This document shows positions 1-6,851 of a DNA stretch of 17,894 nucleotides, piece after piece. The notes below the pieces were generated by a model. That model was given only the letters and a program-made list of their open reading frames with translations. It was not told the origin of the DNA and did no database searches. Source of the stretch: Bacteroidota bacterium (lineage in GTDB: Bacteria; Bacteroidota; Bacteroidia; Flavobacteriales_F; PHOS-HE28); the NCBI GenBank assembly GCA_023418095.1, contig JAEZDL010000068.1:1-17894 (forward strand). The letters run 5' to 3'. The stretch's first letter is position 1, and the number at the start of each line of letters is the position of its first letter. Both the position numbers and the translations under genes were made by a program.

Positions 1-11
1 CTGCGAACACC

Positions 12-17
12 GGGGAG
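12..17 (+). promoter_or_regulatory. Shine-Dalgarno-like site of the cyclophilin gene
   Basis: GGGGAG lies six bases before the ATG at 24. The reading frame stays open to the left window edge, so this site is the main argument for starting at 24 and not further upstream. Strong Shine-Dalgarno sites are not the rule in Bacteroidota, so the support is moderate. Confidence 0.45.
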
Positions 18-23
18 ATATCA

Positions 24-593
24 ATGGAACAGAACAAAGGCACCAAGGAGGACGGCATCTATGCCAACATCAAGACGAACAAGGGAATGATCACCATCAA
101 GCTGGAACACGAAAAAGCGCCGATGACGGTGGCGAATTTCGTGGGCCTGGCGGAAGGAAAGGTGAAGAATACGGCGAAGCCGGAAGGAACACCGTATTTC
201 GACGGCATCAAGTTCCACCGCGTGATCCCGGATTTCATGATCCAGGGCGGCGATCCCACCGGAACAGGAACGAGCGGTCCGGGGTATGCTTTCACCGATG
301 AGATCCATCCCGAACTGAAGCATACGCGCGCAGGTACTTTGAGCATGGCGAATGCGGGTCCGGCCACGAACGGAAGCCAGTTCTTCATCACGCACAAGGA
401 AACTCCGTGGCTTGATGGGCGCCATGCCGTGTTCGGCTACGTGGTGTCAGGCCAGGATGTGGTGAACGCGATCGTTCAGGGAGATGTGATGGAGGAAGTG
501 CGCATCGAACGCGTTGGGAAAGCCGCGAAGGATTGGGACGCTGCGAAGATCCTCGATCAGAACAAGGCGAACTTCAAACCTTCGAACCGCTAG
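24..593 (+). CDS. Cyclophilin-type peptidyl-prolyl cis-trans isomerase
   Basis: This 189-residue protein is a single cyclophilin domain that catalyses cis-trans isomerisation of X-Pro bonds during folding. Visible family signatures are FHRVIPDFMIQGGDPTGTG (64-82, catalytic Arg66), the core SMANAGPATNGSQFFIT (107-122) and PWLDGRHAVFG (128-138), including the Trp and His of the substrate pocket. No signal peptide is seen from this start, which suggests a cytoplasmic enzyme. Because the frame is open to the window edge, an upstream start with an export signal cannot be excluded. The short charged N-terminus (1-10) and C-terminal tail (about 168-189) lie outside the domain. Its last 20 bases overlap the 3' end of the convergent helicase. 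The family is certain; the substrate is unknown. Confidence 0.95.
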   Translation: MEQNKGTKEDGIYANIKTNKGMITIKLEHEKAPMTVANFVGLAEGKVKNTAKPEGTPYFDGIKFHRVIPDFMIQGGDPTGTGTSGPGYAFTDEIHPELKHTRAGTLSMANAGPATNGSQFFITHKETPWLDGRHAVFGYVVSGQDVVNAIVQGDVMEEVRIERVGKAAKDWDAAKILDQNKANFKPSNR

Positions 594-1821
594 GCTTCGG
601 CCCACGGTTACCGTTACGCCGCCCGCCCGGGCGGCGTTTCTTTTTGCCAGCAGCGGCACGTGTCCTCGGATCATATTGCGGCCCTGGTGGGATCGAAGGG
701 GGCAACGGCATCTTCTTCACTTCGTACCCGATCAGCGTTTCGATCCGCCCGAATTCGCGCATCTGTTTCTCGTTCACGAACGTGATGGCTTTTCCCTTCT
801 TTGCGGCACGCGCGGTCCTGCCAACGCGGTGCACATAATCCTCCGGATCGCGGGGCACATCGTAATTGATCACCAGATCGATATCGTCGATATCGATCCC
901 GCGGCTCACCACATCGGTGGCCACGAGTACGCGCAAGCGTTTGTTCCTGAACTTCAGCATCACTTCCTCCCGCTCGGCCTGTTCCAGGTCGCTGTGCATG
1001 CCCCGTGCATCGAACCCTTTTTTCTGAAGGTGACGCGTAAGGTTGCGTACTTCGATCTTTCTTCCCGCAAAGATCACGATGCTTTTCGCCGGATCGGTCG
1101 CGAGGATGTGTTCCAGGATCTGCGCCTTCTGCATATCGTAGATCACGAACGCCTGCTGTTCCACACCTTCGGCGGGTTTGCTCAGCGCGATGTTGATCTC
1201 GTGCGGATCATAAAGGATCGCCTTGGTGAGCTCGCGGATCTGCGGTGGCATGGTGGCGCTGAACAGCAACGTCTGCCTTTCCTTGGGAAGAAAAGTGATG
1301 ATCCGCTTGATGTCATCGATGAAACCCATGTCCATCATCCGATCGGCCTCATCCAGCACCAGGAATTCCAGGCCTTTCAAAGGAACGTAACCGAGATTCA
1401 AGTGGCTCATCAACTTGCCCGGCGTCGCGATCACCACTTCAACACCGCCCATCAAAGCCTGTTTCTGCTGATCGAACGATGCGCCATCACTTCCGCCATA
1501 GACCGGGATCGATGAGATGGGAGTGAAATAAGCGATCGCCTGCAGCTGCTGATCGATCTGCAAAGCGAGTTCCCTTGTTGGTACCACGATCAATGCGCGG
1601 ATCGAACCTTTTTCGCGTGGTCCGTAGCCGGTGATGATGTCGATCAGCGGGAGAAGGAAGGCGGCTGTCTTTCCAGTTCCGGTCTGTGCGCAGGCGATCA
1701 GATCACGCCCTTCCAACGCAACGGGGATCGCCTGTTGCTGGATCGGTGTGGGCAGCTTGATGTTCATATGATCAAGGCCTTCCAGCAGATCCTCGCTCAA
1801 TCCCAATGTCCTGAAATCCAT
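574..1821 (-). CDS. rhlE: DEAD-box ATP-dependent RNA helicase, RhlE-like
   Basis: This 415-residue protein has the full set of DEAD-box motifs: Q motif around Phe3 and PTPIQ (24-28), Walker A AQTGTGKT (45-52), PTREL (81-85), TPGK (133-136), DEAD (157-160), SAT (188-190), ATDVVSRGIDI (301-311) and HRVGRTAR (331-338). It therefore unwinds or remodels RNA using ATP, in roles such as ribosome assembly, RNA decay or cold adaptation. The core is followed by a short basic Gly/Arg/Lys tail (about 385-415), as in many RhlE-type helicases, which probably adds non-specific RNA affinity. The start at 1821 gives the usual N-terminus just before the Q motif. The final codons overlap the convergent cyclophilin gene by 20 bp, and the basic tail is encoded by the DNA that forms the cyclophilin terminator. 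Assignment to RhlE as opposed to another subfamily is by overall similarity. Confidence 0.93.
   Translation of the reverse strand: MDFRTLGLSEDLLEGLDHMNIKLPTPIQQQAIPVALEGRDLIACAQTGTGKTAAFLLPLIDIITGYGPREKGSIRALIVVPTRELALQIDQQLQAIAYFTPISSIPVYGGSDGASFDQQKQALMGGVEVVIATPGKLMSHLNLGYVPLKGLEFLVLDEADRMMDMGFIDDIKRIITFLPKERQTLLFSATMPPQIRELTKAILYDPHEINIALSKPAEGVEQQAFVIYDMQKAQILEHILATDPAKSIVIFAGRKIEVRNLTRHLQKKGFDARGMHSDLEQAEREEVMLKFRNKRLRVLVATDVVSRGIDIDDIDLVINYDVPRDPEDYVHRVGRTARAAKKGKAITFVNEKQMREFGRIETLIGYEVKKMPLPPSIPPGPQYDPRTRAAAGKKKRRPGGRRNGNRGPKPSGSKV
616..645 (+). terminator. Intrinsic terminator of the cyclophilin gene, inside helicase coding DNA
   Basis: The arms ACGCCGCCC (616-624) and GGGCGGCGT (629-637) are perfectly complementary around the loop GCCC, and a T-rich run follows (637-645). 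This is a standard rho-independent terminator for rightward transcription, 22 bases past the cyclophilin stop. On the other strand the same bases encode the Arg/Pro/Gly-rich tail of the helicase. Confidence 0.8.
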
Positions 1822-1853
1822 GCTTCACGTGCCGCGGGTTTGCCGGCACGCCG

Positions 1854-1885
1854 CGAAGATAGACCCTTCCCGTGCAGCGGATCAA
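1854..1885 (-). promoter_or_regulatory. Predicted Bacteroidota-type promoter of the helicase gene
   Basis: On the minus strand TTG (1885-1883) is followed after 21 bases by TATCTTCG (1861-1854). This fits the Bacteroidota pattern TTG-N19/21-TAnnTTTG with one mismatch at position 7. The -7 element ends 32 bases before the helicase ATG. The TTG shares two bases with the TGA stop of the upstream kinase gene, so the promoter begins inside that gene's last codon. Confidence 0.5.
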
Positions 1886-3768
1886 CCGGCCTTGCGCATC
1901 AATTCCTTGTCCGGCATGAACGAAAGCGTAAGGCTGATGCCGTTGGTGCGTACCAATTTCAAGTCGCCATTGAGCTGTTGGGCGAGCACATCGATCAGTT
2001 CGCAGCCGAAGGACCGGTCCCTGCAGAATTCGGATGTGCCGTCCAGCCCTTTCCCGTCGTCGCTGTAGCGTAATTCGTACCGATCGCCTTCATGCTTGAT
2101 CGCGATGCGGATGTTCCCGGCGTTCAATCCACCGAAAGCATGCTTGATCGAGTTGGTCACGAGTTCGTTGAGCATCAAACTCAATGGCAGCAGGGTTTCC
2201 ACAGGGAACGGTGGAAGATCGGTATCCACACCGATCGAGATCCGATCATGAACACCGTGTGCCACCACGATACTGCGCGCCAGCTTTTCCACGTGCGTGC
2301 GAAGTGAAGCGTTCCTGTCACCAGTGGATCGATAGATGTGCTCGTGTACCATTGCCATGGATCGGATGCGGCCCTGGGCTTCGCGCAACACGCGTACTGC
2401 CGCGGGGTCCTTCACCTGATCACCCTGCATGTTGAGCAGACTGTCCACCACCTGCAGATTGTTCTTCACGCGGTGGTGGATCTCCTTCAAGATCATTTCC
2501 TTCTCTTCTTCGCTCATCAACGATTCGGCCAGCCGCAGGTTCTGCCTTTTCAGTTCCAGCACCTTGCTTTGGATATCGGCGTTCTGGCGGCGGATCACTT
2601 CATTCTTGCGCGCGAGCCGTTTCATCACTTTCCTGGTGTAACGGCTTATGACGAAGACCGCTGCCAGGAGGACAAGCACCCCGCCGAGCAGGATCGACAG
2701 ATAACGGTTGCTGGAGAGTTGATCCTGGATGGTGACCGCCTGGCGTTCGGCCAATTCGCGCAGTTGTGCATTGTCCAACTCCTTGCCTTTCACGTCGTGC
2801 AGCACCTGCAGACCGGCCATCTTCAGGTTCATTCTTGCGGCATAGAGCGAATCGCCATGCGCTTTGGCATGTTGCAGGTGTTGAAGGGCGAGCTTCCAAT
2901 CCTCCTGGAGCAGGGCCAGCCTGTACTCGAGATCGAGCAGTGTGGCGGTGTGCTGGGCATCGTTAAGCGCCGTGAAATGATCCTTCGCCTCGGCGAGCGA
3001 TCGTTCTGCGAAGTGCGACAGGCCAAGGCCGATCATGGCCTGGCACCGATCCACCGAAAGCTGGAACCGATCCGAAGTGCTGCCATCGGATCCAAGGACC
3101 TTTTCGGCCTTGGTGAGAAAAGGCAGCGCATCGGCGAACTTTCCATTGTCGATCAATATACGGGCGATCAGTTCATGCACCTTCGCTTCACACATGGGAT
3201 CGCTCCCGGATCGGCATGTGGTGATCGCCTTGGAACTATTGCTTAGCGCTTCGGTGTGCCGGCCCGCCTCCAGAAAGGTGAACATGAGATGCCTTTCGGC
3301 CTCAGCGATCGCGGCGGGATCCTTAAGTGTATAATGGATCTGGAGCGAATTCCGTGCTTCGGTCACAGCCTTGTCGAACTGGAAGTTGATGCGGTAGGCG
3401 ATCGACAGATCGCGCAGCAGATCGGCGATCGCAGCGCTGTCAGCAGTTCCCCTGGCCAGTTCAAGTGCCTTCAAGGTCGTATTGAGGAATGCCTGGTTCA
3501 TGCCCAGCTTCAATTCAGCAGCGGAGATGCGCATCAAGGCGATCAATTCCCGTCGCCGATCAGCCTGTTCGATGGCCAGATCGAAGGCCTGCCTGGCGTG
3601 GCAGAGCGAAGTGAGCGGATCACCTGCCAGATGCATGTCGGCATTGGCGATGGCGGTGGAATGATCGGTGGAAAGCCCTGTGCAGCCGGCCGGATCGGCC
3701 GCGGAAAGCTGCCCGGAACACCAGGCGAGCAACAGGGCAGGGAGGAAACGAAGTGGGTTCGGGCTCAT
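1882..3768 (-). CDS. Membrane sensor histidine kinase with TPR-like repeats (HisKA_2 family)
   Basis: This is a 628-residue protein. A signal peptide (about 1-23, cleavage near LSA-AD) precedes a helical repeat region (about 35-340) that reads as TPR-like units. A membrane helix follows (about 355-376), then a coiled coil (about 378-425). The kinase core starts with LKEIHHRVKNNLQ (427-439), whose His431/His432 pair includes the phosphoacceptor of the HisKA_2 family. The ATPase domain shows LMLNELVTNSIKHAF (531-545, N-box), DDGKGL (570-575) and SFGCELI (586-592). The topology predicts a periplasmic TPR sensor and a cytoplasmic kinase. I chose ATG 3768 over the upstream ATG at 3954 because only this start begins with a signal peptide. 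No response regulator is encoded nearby, so the kinase is an orphan with an unknown signal and partner. Confidence 0.88.
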   Translation of the reverse strand: MSPNPLRFLPALLLAWCSGQLSAADPAGCTGLSTDHSTAIANADMHLAGDPLTSLCHARQAFDLAIEQADRRRELIALMRISAAELKLGMNQAFLNTTLKALELARGTADSAAIADLLRDLSIAYRINFQFDKAVTEARNSLQIHYTLKDPAAIAEAERHLMFTFLEAGRHTEALSNSSKAITTCRSGSDPMCEAKVHELIARILIDNGKFADALPFLTKAEKVLGSDGSTSDRFQLSVDRCQAMIGLGLSHFAERSLAEAKDHFTALNDAQHTATLLDLEYRLALLQEDWKLALQHLQHAKAHGDSLYAARMNLKMAGLQVLHDVKGKELDNAQLRELAERQAVTIQDQLSSNRYLSILLGGVLVLLAAVFVISRYTRKVMKRLARKNEVIRRQNADIQSKVLELKRQNLRLAESLMSEEEKEMILKEIHHRVKNNLQVVDSLLNMQGDQVKDPAAVRVLREAQGRIRSMAMVHEHIYRSTGDRNASLRTHVEKLARSIVVAHGVHDRISIGVDTDLPPFPVETLLPLSLMLNELVTNSIKHAFGGLNAGNIRIAIKHEGDRYELRYSDDGKGLDGTSEFCRDRSFGCELIDVLAQQLNGDLKLVRTNGISLTLSFMPDKELMRKAG

Positions 3769-3829
3769 GAATGGGCCTTCATACGTGTACCGGTGGATTT
3801 GGTTCCATACGCTGGCACGCGAAGCGGAA

Positions 3830-3860
3830 TTGCCCGGCACGCAGCGGTCCCTTACTTTAG
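3830..3860 (+). promoter_or_regulatory. Predicted promoter of the first CUB-module gene
   Basis: TTG (3830-3832) is followed after 20 bases by TACTTTAG (3853-3860), which fits TTG-N20-TAnnTTnG. The -7 element lies 35 bases before the ATG at 3896. The context TTACTTTAGCTGC recurs as TTACATTAGCTGC before the second CUB gene, which supports its functional relevance. No comparable element was found for the divergent kinase in this 127-bp intergenic region. Confidence 0.5.
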
Positions 3861-3863
3861 CTG

Positions 3864-3877
3864 CGGCCGATCGGCCG
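3864..3877 (+). repeat. 14-bp perfect palindrome at the predicted transcription start
   Basis: CGGCCGATCGGCCG is its own reverse complement. It starts three bases after the predicted -7 box of the first CUB gene, so it would lie at or just after the transcription start. It could be an operator or a small leader hairpin (5-bp stem, GATC loop). The general GATC abundance of this DNA raises the odds of a chance match. Confidence 0.4.
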
Positions 3878-3895
3878 ATCTTGAACAAACGCTGC

Positions 3896-6697
3896 ATGTT
3901 CCGACAACTACACCTTCTCCTGTGTGCGATCGTTCTTTCCGGTGCTTCGTTCATGGCGAACGCCCAATGTGTTCCGCCGGAAGTGACCTATTCCTTCACC
4001 GGGGATTGCCAGACCGGTGAATTCTACATCGACCTGGACGTGGCATCGCTGGGCGATTCGCCGAGCCTTACCATTGAGTATGAACTTTTCGGCTTCACCG
4101 AGACCTTCACCGACGTGCAGGTGGGTGTATTGCAGATCGGTCCCTTCTATGTGGACGAGATCGTGAACATAACCGTGATACATGGTGGTGATCCGGCGTG
4201 CGATCTCACGTTCGCTGGTTTGAACCCCGCGGCGGATTGTCCGTTCTACCTGGCCTGCGGATCGCCCCCGATCATACTCAATTACTGCTACCAGGACGAT
4301 CAGGTAACGTACTGGATCTTTGAAGGACTTGGTGATGGATCGCTCGTGTTGAATTTCCTGAGCGGCCAGATCGGCGCGGGGGATACGTTGATGGTCTACG
4401 ATGGTGTGGATGCGGACGCACCACTTCTCTACCAACATCCGGGAGGCGCACTTGCCGATCTTTCAGGGATCAACCTGATCAGCAGCTCGCCTTACATGTA
4501 CATCTACTTGAGCTCCAATTCGGCTGGTAGCTGCGCAAGCGGCCTTACCGAACTTTCGTGGCAGATCGCCTGCCTGGATTGTGCCTTCCCGAACTACACG
4601 GCGACCGTGATCGATGATTGTGCGAACGATCAGTTCAGCATTGAGCTGGATATAATCACCACCGGTGATGGCAGCAGCGTTGATGTTGAATACAGCGTTG
4701 ATGGCGGGCCTTTGCAGACCATGAACGTTGGTGTGGGCATGGTGGTGCTCGGGCCCTATTCGCTCGGCCAGCAGGTGAACATCACGCTCGGTCATGAGAT
4801 CGAAGCGCTGTGCGACCAGCCGCTGGGCATCTTCACGGATACGGGGTATTGCCCAACGTTGGTGGAATGTGGGCAACCGGATGTGACACAGAGCTACTGC
4901 TACAGCGACAACGATTCGCAATTCTGGGTATACGAAGTGGTCGGGAACCAGGGTGCGTTGTACCTTGAATTCACCGCTGGAATGATCGAGGCCGCGACAG
5001 GCGACAGCCTGATCATACGCGACGGCGCCGATGAGAGCGCGCCCATCATATTCGAACATACGGGCGGCACGCTCGATCTTACCGGTCTCTCGGTGATCTC
5101 CAACAGCGGATCGCTCTTCGTGTACATGAGCTCCGACTTCGAGAACAGCTGTGCAACTAACCCTAATTGGGAATGGCAATGGTACCTCACCTGTCTTGAT
5201 TGCTTCCCTGCGATCGCCGGGTTCCAGTTGATCCAGGATTGTGAGAACGCACAGTATTTCATCGATGTGAACCTGAGCAGTCTGGGAAGTGATCCAGAAG
5301 TTACGATCACCAACAACTCCAGCGCCCCGGAAGTGAGCGTATCCGCTCCCGGCAATGTGATGGTGGGCCCGTTCCCAACGGGTACGCAGGGACAGGTGAC
5401 CCTGGTGAACGATCAGAACAACGTATGCAATGTGACCTCACCGATCTTCATCGATCCGCTCTGCCCAACGTATGTATGCGGCAGTGAACCCCTTGTTGAA
5501 ACGTATTGTTACGGCCCCAACGAGAACATGGCCTGGGCATATGCCACGGCCGGTACGGGCCAGATCCGGTTGGTCTTCAACATCGGCACGATCGCGAGCT
5601 CGTTGAACGATTCCCTGCGGATCTATGATGGCGTGGACGATCAGGCACCGCTGTTGTTCGAACACGTGAACGGCGCCACCTCACAGCTGGGCCCAGATGG
5701 GTATGGTGTTGATGTAACGGCGACCGGCCCGAACATCTACATGGAGCTCACTTCGAACGGTACGGTCCAATGTTCGAGCAGCACCACTTTCGATCCCATG
5801 GAATGGCAGGTGACCTGTGAATCGTGCGTGCCACCGGGCGTTAACTACATCCTCGAACCGGACTGTGAACACCTGAGCTATAATGCCGTGGTTGAAGTGA
5901 TCACTCCGACCGGGCCCAGCGGTTTCCAGATCGTGGAGACCACCAGCGGCGAGATCCTGAATGCTGCGCAACCCGGTAATTACACCTTCAATGCATCCTT
6001 CGATCTTGATTCGGCCGTGACCTTCCTGCTCACCGATCTGGATGCAGCGGGTTGCATCTATGATAGTGGTCCGCTCGTATTCACTCGCGACAGTTGCATC
6101 ATCCGCAGTTGTGGTGTGGACAATTACAGTCTGTGTTATGGGAACAATGAGGATCGCTGGTACACGTACCAGGCCGACGGCAATGTCCCCATTTCATTGA
6201 AGTTCCTTGAAGGACAGATGATGCCGAGCGATGATATCGTAGTGTACAATGGTCTTCATGGGAACCCCGGCCAGGCTGTCATGTACCAGGGCAACAATGG
6301 CGGGAACCTTACGGGTATCACCATCAATTCTGCGAATCTGCTGAACGCGATCACGCTTCGCATACGATCGAACGATGAATGGTCCTGCGAGGATGGATTC
6401 GTTACGACACCGCTGCGCTGGGATGTTGGCTGCGGTTATGTAGGGATGGACGAATTCGGCCTGTCCGATTTCGCCCTGCACCCGAATCCCACGGCCGGCA
6501 ACATCACCATCGGTAATGCCCAGCAAGGCTCATCGGCGCGGATACTTGATATCAGTGGGAGGGAAGTGCTTTCGTTGCAGCGCATCGGCGCCGCCAGCAC
6601 CACGATCGACCTATCGATGTTGCAGGACGGGCAGTACTTCATGCAGGTCATCTCCGATCGAGGGATCGGTACAAGATCGTTCCAGTTGATCCGTTGA
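3896..6697 (+). CDS. Secreted CUB-module protein with T9SS type A sorting domain (paralogue A)
   Basis: This 933-residue protein has a signal peptide (1-24, cleavage after ANA). Four alternating pairs of modules follow: beta-rich linker modules (about 25-118, 229-323, 436-526, 644-737) and CUB-like modules (about 121-228, 325-435, 528-643, 739-846). Each CUB-like module starts with a Cys-Gly or similar motif, then a Cys-Tyr core, a conserved Asp-Gly in the YDG strand and a late Cys pair, so disulphides are likely. Residues 855-933 form a T9SS type A sorting domain (HPNPTAGNITI, ILDISGREVL, DGQYFMQV, final LIR). The protein is therefore expected to cross the outer membrane and be anchored or released. 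ATG 3896 is chosen because it begins the signal peptide; the frame extends upstream to 3668, but that part is antisense to the kinase. CUB-like folds typically bind proteins or glycans; the ligand here is unknown. Confidence 0.88.
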   Translation: MFRQLHLLLCAIVLSGASFMANAQCVPPEVTYSFTGDCQTGEFYIDLDVASLGDSPSLTIEYELFGFTETFTDVQVGVLQIGPFYVDEIVNITVIHGGDPACDLTFAGLNPAADCPFYLACGSPPIILNYCYQDDQVTYWIFEGLGDGSLVLNFLSGQIGAGDTLMVYDGVDADAPLLYQHPGGALADLSGINLISSSPYMYIYLSSNSAGSCASGLTELSWQIACLDCAFPNYTATVIDDCANDQFSIELDIITTGDGSSVDVEYSVDGGPLQTMNVGVGMVVLGPYSLGQQVNITLGHEIEALCDQPLGIFTDTGYCPTLVECGQPDVTQSYCYSDNDSQFWVYEVVGNQGALYLEFTAGMIEAATGDSLIIRDGADESAPIIFEHTGGTLDLTGLSVISNSGSLFVYMSSDFENSCATNPNWEWQWYLTCLDCFPAIAGFQLIQDCENAQYFIDVNLSSLGSDPEVTITNNSSAPEVSVSAPGNVMVGPFPTGTQGQVTLVNDQNNVCNVTSPIFIDPLCPTYVCGSEPLVETYCYGPNENMAWAYATAGTGQIRLVFNIGTIASSLNDSLRIYDGVDDQAPLLFEHVNGATSQLGPDGYGVDVTATGPNIYMELTSNGTVQCSSSTTFDPMEWQVTCESCVPPGVNYILEPDCEHLSYNAVVEVITPTGPSGFQIVETTSGEILNAAQPGNYTFNASFDLDSAVTFLLTDLDAAGCIYDSGPLVFTRDSCIIRSCGVDNYSLCYGNNEDRWYTYQADGNVPISLKFLEGQMMPSDDIVVYNGLHGNPGQAVMYQGNNGGNLTGITINSANLLNAITLRIRSNDEWSCEDGFVTTPLRWDVGCGYVGMDEFGLSDFALHPNPTAGNITIGNAQQGSSARILDISGREVLSLQRIGAASTTIDLSMLQDGQYFMQVISDRGIGTRSFQLIR

Positions 6698-6716
6698 TCG
6701 GTACGATCATCGATCG

Positions 6717-6750
6717 AAAAGCCCGGCATGGTCCGGGCTTTTCATTTTTT
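6717..6750 (+). terminator. Intrinsic terminator after CUB gene A
   Basis: AAAAGCCCGG (6717-6726) and CCGGGCTTTT (6733-6742) form a perfect 10-bp stem with loop CATGGT. A run of six T follows after CA (6745-6750). It lies 20 bases past the stop and separates the two paralogues into two transcription units. Confidence 0.88.
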
Positions 6751-6791
6751 CGAGGGATCGTTCGGATCGTGTTGATTACGTGTGGAGAGGG

Positions 6792-6824
6792 CTGGATAAC
6801 CAGGCGGGCGACAAATTACATTAG
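6792..6824 (+). promoter_or_regulatory. Candidate promoter of the second CUB-module gene
   Basis: TACATTAG (6817-6824) matches TAnnTTnG and sits in the context TTACATTAGCTGC, nearly identical to the element before paralogue A. The upstream element is weak: only CTG (6792-6794) is found, 22 bases before. The -7 element ends 27 bases before the ATG at 6852. Confidence 0.4.
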
Positions 6825-6851
6825 CTGCCACTTACACCAAACCCCTTCTGC

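Noticed and set aside
514..1515. Open frame of 333 codons antisense to the helicase
   Set aside because: It overlaps the cyclophilin end and the helicase motifs, crosses the terminator, and its His/Asp/Arg-rich translation is typical of a shadow frame.
2338..3246. Open frame of 302 codons antisense to the sensor kinase
   Set aside because: It is fully contained opposite conserved kinase and TPR-like sequence; no domain and no separate promoter or start signal was seen.
3668..3895. Upstream extension of the first CUB gene (76 codons)
   Set aside because: It is antisense to the kinase N-terminus, crosses the predicted promoter and would bury the signal peptide.
3769..3954. Upstream extension of the kinase (62 codons)
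   Set aside because: It is Arg/Cys-rich without similarity to anything recognisable, precedes a good signal peptide and overlaps the divergent CUB gene start.
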